Source: SCGC-AG-212-J23 sp035649175
Lineage (GTDB): Bacteria; Pseudomonadota; Gammaproteobacteria; Burkholderiales; SG8-39
DNA length: 64,000 nt
Direction: 5' to 3'
NCBI GenBank assembly: GCA_035649175.1
Contig: DASRKB010000084.1
Coordinates: 54,901-118,900, forward strand
Part shown: positions 58,398 through 64,000 of the stretch, one piece after another
How the letters are laid out: each line of letters opens with the position of its first letter
How positions within the stretch are numbered: position 1 is the stretch's first letter
The notes under the pieces: model-generated
What the model saw: the letters and a program-made list of their open reading frames with translations, nothing else
The model's database searches: none
Told to the model about the DNA's origin: nothing
Translations under genes and position numbers: made by a program

Positions 58398-59840
58398 CTA
58401 GCCCAGCCGGCGCCGCAGCGCCTCGGCCGCCTGCAGCGGATTCGCCTTGCCCCGGCTCGCCTTCATCACCTGCCCGACCAGGGCGTTGAAGGCCTTCTCC
58501 TTCCCCGAGCGGTAGTCGGCCACGAGCCGCGCGCTTGTGGTGAGTACCTCGTCGACCAGCTTCTCAATCGCGCTGGCGTCACTGATCTGTCGCAGCCCGC
58601 GCCTGTCGATCAGCTCGTCGATTCCGGCCGTCTCGCCCTGGAACTTAGCCTTCAGCAGGTCCTTGGCGATCTTGCCGGAGATCGTGCCGTCGGCCACCCG
58701 CTGCTGGAGCAATGCGAGCTCCGTGGGCGACAAGGGCGATTGCCTGAACGAAAGATTCGCGTCGTTCAGTTGCGCCGTCAGGTCGCCCACCACCGCGTTC
58801 GCGACCGCCTCGTAGACCTTCGGGAACGAAGCGACGTCCGAAGCGTCGATCGAAGCTTCGAAGTACTCGGCCTTGTCCCGCGTGGAAGTCAACAGATAGG
58901 CGATCTCTGCGGGAATGCGCTTTCCGAACCGCTCACGCTTGGCCCCTGGAAGCTCGGGCATGGAACCGCGCACCGCTTCGATCATCTCCTCGCTCACCAC
59001 GAGCGGCAGCAGGTCCGGGTCAGGAAAGTAGCGGTAGTCCTGCGCGTCCTCCTTGCTGCGCATCGAGCGGGTCTCGTCGCGCTCGGCGTCATAGAGCCGC
59101 GTCTCCTGCTCTATCTTGCCGCCCTCCTCCAGGATGCCAATCTGCCGCCGGGCCTCAAACTCGATGGCCTTCTCCATGAAGCGGAAGGAATTCAGGTTCT
59201 TGATCTCGCAGCGCGTTCCCAGCGCCGTGTCCCCCGCCTTCCTGACTGAGACGTTGGCATCGCAGCGGAAGGAGCCTTCCTGCATGTTCCCGTCGCAGAT
59301 GCCGATCCACATGACGAGGGCATGCAGCGCGCGCGCGTAGGCCACAGCCTCCTTCGGGCCGCGCAGTTCGGGCTCGGAGACGATCTCGAGCAGCGGGGTT
59401 CCGGCGCGGTTGAGGTCGATGCCGGTCATCCCACGGAAGTCCTCATGCAAGGACTTTCCGGCGTCTTCCTCTAGGTGGGCCCGCGTCAGACGGATGGCCT
59501 TCGCCGCGGCGTCGACCAGTATTCCGATGCTTCCGCCTTGCACGATCGGTGATTCGTACTGGCTGATCTGGTACCCCTTCGGCAGGTCGGGGTAGAAGTA
59601 GTTCTTGCGCGCGAAGATCGAGCGCCGCGCAATCGTGCCCTTCACGGCGAGGCCGAAGCGGATCGCGTGCTCGACTGCTGCGCGGTTGGCGACGGGCAGG
59701 GCGCCTGGCAGCGCGATGTCGACCCCGGACGCCTGCGTGTTCACCGCCGCCCCGAAGGCGGTGGCGGCACCGGAGAACATCTTGCTCTTCGTCGCGAGCT
59801 GCGCGTGGGTCTCGATGCCGATGACGATTTCCCATTCCAT
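58398..59840 (-). CDS. gatB: aspartyl/glutamyl-tRNA amidotransferase subunit B
   Basis: 480 residues. It phosphorylates and amidates mischarged Glu-tRNA(Gln)/Asp-tRNA(Asn) with GatA and GatC. EIVIGIETHAQLATKSKMFSG, YFYPDLPKGYQISQYE, and GSFRCDANVSVR are the GatB catalytic and metal motifs; the C-terminal YqeY-like tail ends GKANPLQAAEALRRRLG. 12 nt downstream of gatA. Confidence 0.97.
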   Translation of the reverse strand: MEWEIVIGIETHAQLATKSKMFSGAATAFGAAVNTQASGVDIALPGALPVANRAAVEHAIRFGLAVKGTIARRSIFARKNYFYPDLPKGYQISQYESPIVQGGSIGILVDAAAKAIRLTRAHLEEDAGKSLHEDFRGMTGIDLNRAGTPLLEIVSEPELRGPKEAVAYARALHALVMWIGICDGNMQEGSFRCDANVSVRKAGDTALGTRCEIKNLNSFRFMEKAIEFEARRQIGILEEGGKIEQETRLYDAERDETRSMRSKEDAQDYRYFPDPDLLPLVVSEEMIEAVRGSMPELPGAKRERFGKRIPAEIAYLLTSTRDKAEYFEASIDASDVASFPKVYEAVANAVVGDLTAQLNDANLSFRQSPLSPTELALLQQRVADGTISGKIAKDLLKAKFQGETAGIDELIDRRGLRQISDASAIEKLVDEVLTTSARLVADYRSGKEKAFNALVGQVMKASRGKANPLQAAEALRRRLG

Positions 59841-59852
59841 GGCTCGCCCCGG

Positions 59853-61313
59853 CTACAACGGCGTCTGCGTAGGCACGCGCAGGTGCCAGTCAGTCGCCTG
59901 CTGATAACGGTATCCAGCGCCGAGCAGCCTTGCCTCGGAAAACGCCGGACCCATGAGCTGCAGCCCGACAGGCAACCCCTTCCCGTCGAAGCCGCACGGC
60001 AGCGACAGCGCCGGAAGGCCAGCCAGGGGGGCCGGGATGGTGAAGATGTCGCCCAAGTACATCTGCACGGGATCCTCCGCCTTTGCCCCGATCTCGAACG
60101 CCGTGGTCGGCGCGGTGGGGCCGAGGATCATGTCGCAGCGCTCGAAGGCCCGCGAGAAGTCCTGCGCAATCAGGCGACGTACCTTCTGGGCCTGAAGGTA
60201 GTAGGCGTCATAGTAGCCGTGCGAAAGCACGTAGGTCCCGACCAGGATCCGCTGCTTCACCTCGGTGCCGAACCCCTCGGCGCGCGTGCGGCAATACATG
60301 TCGACCAAGTCGGCATAGGCGCTTGCCCGATGACCATAGCGCACGCCGTCGAAGCGGGAAAGATTGGACGAGGCCTCCGCGGGCGCGATCACATAGTAGG
60401 CGGGAACCGCAAGCCGAGTGCGAGGCAGCTCGAGCGCGATGGTGCGGGCACCCTGCGAGACGAACCACGCGGCCGCGGTCTCTACCGCCTCGCGCACCGT
60501 CGGCTCGATGCCCTCGCCAAAATATTCCGCTGGCAAACCGATGCGCAGACCCTCGATCTTCACTCCGAGATCGCGTGCGTAGTCCTCCTTCGGGCGCTCG
60601 GCGCTGGTCGAGTCCCGCGGGTCGAAGCCGGCCATGACGTTGAGCAGGAGCGCGAGGTCCTGCGCCGTGCGCGCCATCGGTCCGGCCTGGTCGAGCGACG
60701 AAGCGAACGCGATGAGACCGTAGCGGGACACCAGGCCGTAGGTCGGTCGCAGCCCGCAAATGCCGCTGAACGCCGCCGGCTGCCGCACCGAGCCGCCGGT
60801 ATCGGTGCCGATGGCTGCGGGCGCCATGCGGGCGGCGACCGCCGCCGCCGATCCACCGGAAGAGCCGCCAGGCACCCGGCCATGGTCCCAGGGGTTACGC
60901 ACTGCGCCGAAGTACGAGTTCTCGTTCGACGAGCCCATGGCGAACTCGTCCATGTTGCACTTGCCGAGGGCCACGGCGCCGGCGCGCTCGAGGCGCTCGA
61001 CGACATGCGCATCGTAGGGACTGACGAATTTCTCCAGCATGCGCGAGCCGCAGGTGGTGCGCTGACCCTTCGTGCAATAGACATCCTTGATCGCGATCGG
61101 AATCCCGGCAAGCGGACCGGCGTCGCCCCGTGCCCGGAGCGCGTCCGCCGCCCGCGCCTGCGCCAGGCTGCGCTCTGGCTCCACGGTAATGAAGGCGTTC
61201 AGGACAGCGTTGAGCCGGCCGATGCGTTCTAGGAAGGCCTCGGTGAGCTCCAGGGAGGAGACCTGCTTCGCCGCGAGCGCGGCGGAGAGCTCGGCGACGG
61301 TGGCGTTCAGCAC
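59853..61313 (-). CDS. gatA: aspartyl/glutamyl-tRNA amidotransferase subunit A
   Basis: 486 residues. Amidase-signature enzyme with K in IAIKDVYCTKG, cis-Ser in PGGSSGGSAAAVAA and nucleophile in GTDTGGSVRQPAAF; it releases ammonia from glutamine. GLRPTYGLVSRYGLIAFASSLDQ is specific to GatA. It lies between gatC (2-nt gap) and gatB. Confidence 0.97.
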   Translation of the reverse strand: MLNATVAELSAALAAKQVSSLELTEAFLERIGRLNAVLNAFITVEPERSLAQARAADALRARGDAGPLAGIPIAIKDVYCTKGQRTTCGSRMLEKFVSPYDAHVVERLERAGAVALGKCNMDEFAMGSSNENSYFGAVRNPWDHGRVPGGSSGGSAAAVAARMAPAAIGTDTGGSVRQPAAFSGICGLRPTYGLVSRYGLIAFASSLDQAGPMARTAQDLALLLNVMAGFDPRDSTSAERPKEDYARDLGVKIEGLRIGLPAEYFGEGIEPTVREAVETAAAWFVSQGARTIALELPRTRLAVPAYYVIAPAEASSNLSRFDGVRYGHRASAYADLVDMYCRTRAEGFGTEVKQRILVGTYVLSHGYYDAYYLQAQKVRRLIAQDFSRAFERCDMILGPTAPTTAFEIGAKAEDPVQMYLGDIFTIPAPLAGLPALSLPCGFDGKGLPVGLQLMGPAFSEARLLGAGYRYQQATDWHLRVPTQTPL

Positions 61314-61315
61314 CC

Positions 61316-61603
61316 TTACTCGATCACCCTTGGCACGAGGTACAAGCCGTCTTGGACCGCCGGCGCGACGCTTTGATAAAGCGCACGGCGGTCCTCCTCG
61401 GTCACCGCGTCCGGCCTGAGCCGCTCGGGGAGCTCCAGCGCATGCGCCATGGGCTCGACGCCCTCGGTATCGACTGCCAGCAGCTCCTCGACGAGCCTCA
61501 GCACCCGGTTTAGGCGGCCGGCGACCGCCTCGGACTCCTCCGGCTCAATGGCGATGCGGGCGAGCCGGCCCAAGCGGCGGATGTGGTCGTGGGAAAGCGA
61601 CAT
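61316..61603 (-). CDS. gatC: aspartyl/glutamyl-tRNA amidotransferase subunit C
   Basis: 95 residues from ATG 61603 (MSLSHDHIRRLGRLARIAIE). A small subunit that holds GatA and GatB together. VDTEGVEPMAHALELPERLRPD is the family core. First gene of gatCAB. Divergent from mreB with 159 nt between. Confidence 0.93.
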   Translation of the reverse strand: MSLSHDHIRRLGRLARIAIEPEESEAVAGRLNRVLRLVEELLAVDTEGVEPMAHALELPERLRPDAVTEEDRRALYQSVAPAVQDGLYLVPRVIE

Positions 61604-61762
61604 TCCTTGTTGAAGGGTTCGGCGCGTGCACGGATGCGCCGTATGGACGTAGTACCTTATGTGCCCTGGCCGCGTTAAGCGTATCATAGCGGCCAATTGA
61701 GACGGTCTTAGGGTTCCAGCCTAAGGCACGGTTAAGAAACGGAAAAAGGCCCACCTTTGCCC
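61604..61762. promoter_or_regulatory. divergent gatC/mreB intergenic region
   Basis: 159 nt without a gene. It holds several promoter-like boxes (TATCAT at 61682-61687 on the plus strand, TATGAT on the minus strand at the same place, TTGAGA at 61697) but no convincing -35/-10 pair. A small inverted repeat CTTAGG...CCTAAG (61707-61725) lies in the mreB leader. The purine-rich GAAACGGAAAAAGG before mreB may serve as the ribosome-binding region. Confidence 0.4.
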
Positions 61763-62806
61763 ATGCTTGGATTCCTTCGCAGCTACTTCTCCAACGACCT
61801 GGCCATCGACCTGGGTACCGCCAACACGCTCATCTACGTCCGCGGAAAGGGAATCGTGCTCGACGAGCCTTCGGTCGTCGCCATCCGCCAGGAGGCGGGA
61901 CCGAGCGGCAAGAAGACCATCCAGGCCGTGGGCAAGGAAGCCAAGCAGATGCTCGGCAAGACGCCGGGGAACATCATCGCCATCCGCCCGATGAAGGACG
62001 GGGTGATTGCCGACTTCACCGTCACGGAGCAGATGCTCAAGCAGTTCATCAAGAAAGTGCACGACAACAAGCTGTTCTCCCCGAGCCCGCGCATCATCAT
62101 CTGCGTGCCCTGCGGCTCGACGCAGGTCGAGCGCCGCGCGATCCGCGAGAGCGCGATCGGCGCGGGCGCAGGGCAGGTGTACCTTATCGAGGAGCCCATG
62201 GCCGCCGCCATCGGCGCCGACATGCCGGTCGCAGACGCCACAGGATCCATGGTGGTCGACATCGGCGGCGGTACCACCGAGGTGGGTGTGATTTCCCTCG
62301 GCGGCATGGTCTACTCCGGCTCGGTACGCGTGGGGGGCGACAAGTTCGACGAGGCGGTCATCAACTACATCCGGCGCAACTACGGCATGCTGATCGGCGA
62401 GACGACGGCCGAACTCATCAAGAAGGAGATCGGCTCGGCTTTTCCCGGCTCGGAGGTGCGCGAGATGGAGGTCAAGGGGCGCAACCTTGCAGAGGGCATA
62501 CCTCGGAGCTTCACCATCTCGTCCAACGAGATCCTCGAGGCGCTCACCGAGCCGCTCAACCAAATCGTGTCGGCGGTGAAGTCCGCGCTCGAGCAGACAC
62601 CGCCTGAGCTCGGCGCCGACATCGCCGAGAAGGGCATGGTGCTCACCGGAGGCGGGGCGCTGCTCCGCGACCTCGATCGCCTGCTCATGGAGGAAACCGG
62701 CTTGCCGGTGATCGTCGCCGACGATCCGCTCACCTGCGTAGTGCGCGGCTCCGGGAAGGCCCTCGAGAAGATGGAGCACTTCGGCCCGATCTTCACGAAC
62801 GACTGA
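61763..62806 (+). CDS. mreB: rod-shape-determining protein MreB
   Basis: 347 residues from ATG 61763 (MLGFLRSYFSNDLAIDLGTANT), preferred to TTG 61757. The actin-like phosphate motifs IDLGTANTLIYV and VVDIGGGTTEVGVISLGG and the adenosine motif LTGGGALLRDL are intact. It forms membrane-bound filaments that guide cell-wall elongation. First gene of mreBCD. Confidence 0.97.
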   Translation: MLGFLRSYFSNDLAIDLGTANTLIYVRGKGIVLDEPSVVAIRQEAGPSGKKTIQAVGKEAKQMLGKTPGNIIAIRPMKDGVIADFTVTEQMLKQFIKKVHDNKLFSPSPRIIICVPCGSTQVERRAIRESAIGAGAGQVYLIEEPMAAAIGADMPVADATGSMVVDIGGGTTEVGVISLGGMVYSGSVRVGGDKFDEAVINYIRRNYGMLIGETTAELIKKEIGSAFPGSEVREMEVKGRNLAEGIPRSFTISSNEILEALTEPLNQIVSAVKSALEQTPPELGADIAEKGMVLTGGGALLRDLDRLLMEETGLPVIVADDPLTCVVRGSGKALEKMEHFGPIFTND

Positions 62807-62847
62807 ACCGACGGGGGACAAAGGGGCCCTCGTAACCTAGCCTGGGG

Positions 62848-63762
62848 ATGGACCATACCCCCCCTCCGTTCTTCAAGCGTGGGCCAGCGCCGCTCGTCCG
62901 GCTGTTCTTCTTCGCTTCACTCTCGCTTGCGCTGCTCGTGGTCGACGCCCGCTTCCGCTACGTCGAGGGACTGAGGAGCTGGCTGGCGATCGCGGCCTAC
63001 CCGCTGCAGCGGCTCGGGAGCGCGCCCGCCGACATCGCCTCGCGCATCGGCGAGTACTTCTCCGCCCAGACGCGCCTTGTCGCCGAGAACGAAGCGCTGC
63101 GCGCCAAGTCGCTCACCTATGCAGAGGAGGTGCAGCGCCTGCAGGCGCTTGAGGCCGAGGCAGCGCACCTGCGTCGGCTGATCGGTGCGGCCGAGCGCAT
63201 CGCCGCGCGTGCCCAGCCGGCCGAGGTGCTCTATGCCGGGCGCGACCCGTACTCTCACAAGGTTCTAATCGGCCGCGGCGCGGCACAGGGCGTGCTGCCG
63301 GGCAGCCCGATTGCGGATGAAAGAGGCTTGGTGGGTCAGGTGACGCGAGTTCATCCGCTGCTATCGGAGGTGACGCTGCTGACCGACCGCGACCACGCGG
63401 TGCCGGTGCAAGTGGTGAGGAACGGCCTGCGCGCGGTAGCGTTCGGCGGGGGCGCGTCCGGCATGCTCGAGCTACGCTTCATGTCTGCGGTGAGCGACAT
63501 CCAGAACGGCGACCGGCTGGTGACCTCGGGCATCGACGGCACCTACCCCGCCGGCTTGCCGGTCGCGGACGTGGTGCGCATCGAGCGCGATGTCGAGCAG
63601 ACGTTCGCGCGCGCGTTCGCCCGGCCCGTCGCCGGTGTCGATCGTGGCCGCTACGTGCTCGTGCTCACGAGCGAGACCGCGCTGCCGCCGCGGCCGCAGG
63701 ACCCGGTCAAGGAAAGGCGCGGGGACCGCTCGCGCAAGGCGAAGGCCGATGCTGCCCGATAG
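62848..63762 (+). CDS. mreC: rod-shape-determining protein MreC
   Basis: 304 residues. One N-terminal membrane helix (LVRLFFFASLSLALLVVDARF), a coiled coil (residues ~70-110, LVAENEALRAKSLTYAEEVQRLQAL), then the beta-domain (VLIGRGAAQGVLPGSPIADERGLVGQV). It links MreB to the periplasmic wall synthases. A basic tail closes the protein. Overlaps mreD by 14 nt. Confidence 0.96.
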   Translation: MDHTPPPFFKRGPAPLVRLFFFASLSLALLVVDARFRYVEGLRSWLAIAAYPLQRLGSAPADIASRIGEYFSAQTRLVAENEALRAKSLTYAEEVQRLQALEAEAAHLRRLIGAAERIAARAQPAEVLYAGRDPYSHKVLIGRGAAQGVLPGSPIADERGLVGQVTRVHPLLSEVTLLTDRDHAVPVQVVRNGLRAVAFGGGASGMLELRFMSAVSDIQNGDRLVTSGIDGTYPAGLPVADVVRIERDVEQTFARAFARPVAGVDRGRYVLVLTSETALPPRPQDPVKERRGDRSRKAKADAAR

Positions 63763-64000
63763 GTCGATTCTGCTCCCGGTGCGTGCAAGCACGATCATCG
63801 CGTCGTTCGCCCTCGCGCTTTTCCTCAACTTCCTCCCTTGGCGCGATCTGCGCCTGGTGCCCGACTTCGTGGCGCTGGTGCTCGTGTTCTGGTGCGTGCG
63901 CCAGCCGCGGCTGGTGGGCTTGGGCATCGCGTGGACCTTGGGCGTGCTCACCGACGCGGGCAACGGCGTGTGGCTCGGCCAGCAAGCGCTCGCCTACTCG
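63749..64000 (+). CDS. mreD: rod-shape-determining protein MreD (N-terminal part)
   Basis: 84 codons are visible before the window ends. Two to three hydrophobic helices (IIASFALALFLNFLPW; FVALVLVFWCV; GLGIAWTLGVLTDA) fit MreD, the polytopic partner of MreC. ATG 63749 overlaps the mreC end. Confidence 0.9.
   Translation, partial: MLPDRSILLPVRASTIIASFALALFLNFLPWRDLRLVPDFVALVLVFWCVRQPRLVGLGIAWTLGVLTDAGNGVWLGQQALAYS

Noticed and set aside
1..64000. Mobile elements, prophage or CRISPR
   Set aside because: No transposase, integrase, phage structural gene, terminal repeats or repeat-spacer array was seen; gene order is that of a core chromosome.

Overview
The window is a dense, GC-rich (by eye well above 60% GC) bacterial chromosome segment with about 70 protein genes, one tRNA, two metabolite riboswitches and no insertion sequence, prophage or CRISPR array. 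The gene order points to a betaproteobacterium: metX-metW, an EIIA(Man)-HPr-EI cluster next to gshB, leuS-lptE-holA-proA-nadD-rsfS-rlmH-maf-rng, a pteridine reductase beside a MidA-type methyltransferase, and gatCAB divergent from mreBCD. Many genes overlap by 1 or 4 nt (ATGA, GTGA, TTGA and even CTGA junctions), so most of the window is compact operons. No intergenic gap exceeds 300 nt.

Layout. 1-1642: end of a MetE-like methyltransferase and ligA-ligB (ring cleavage of protocatechuate-type substrates). 1621-3419 (minus): Ser/Thr kinase and a degenerate class III cyclase-like membrane protein. 3451-6850: SAH riboswitch, ahcY, a ketopantoate reductase-family gene and an MTHFR-superfamily gene, a one-carbon operon. 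6860-9391 (minus): YdjM-like membrane protein and a class V aminotransferase with an extra N-terminal DNA-binding-like domain. 9421-10587: MbcA/ParS-RES toxin-antitoxin module behind a perfect 10-bp inverted repeat. 10597-25534: TPP enzyme, panB, ttcA, gdx/sugE, pteridine reductase, MidA-type methyltransferase, cytochrome c, two GSTs, an HD-less cca, NDUFA9-like protein, slt, 5-formyl-THF cyclo-ligase, ilvA and a YqaA-like protein. 25535-32789: phosphate regulon (ArsC-like protein, pstSCAB, phoU, phoB, phoR) with Pho-box-like repeats. 32786-44349: uvrD, then leuS through rng and a dimeric dUTPase. 44346-51766: amidase, two dienelactone hydrolases, tRNA-Arg(CCG), cytochrome c5-type protein, gshB and the PTS phosphorelay. 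51763-57696: CoA-transferase, SAM-II riboswitch-metX-metW, a hidden selenoprotein gene, ampG, xthA and pyrE. 57756-64000: coiled-coil exported protein, gatCAB and mreBC plus the start of mreD.

The most striking features are easy to miss in automated annotation. (1) A 77-codon SelW/Rdx-family gene at 54734-54967 has an in-frame TGA in a C-x-x-U redox motif, followed by a hairpin whose GGTCT loop matches the bacterial SECIS loop. It is the third gene of the metX-metW operon. (2) A SAH riboswitch (an ON switch) fused to a competing terminator controls ahcY, and a SAM-II riboswitch (an OFF switch) covers the metX ribosome-binding site, so both ends of the SAM cycle are RNA-controlled here. (3) The HTH-like/aminotransferase fusion diverges from the toxin-antitoxin module. 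(4) The Pho locus begins with an ArsC-like protein that has lost the P-loop arginine. (5) Three conserved genes (an NDUFA9-like gene, nadD and gshB) have no plausible start other than CTG.
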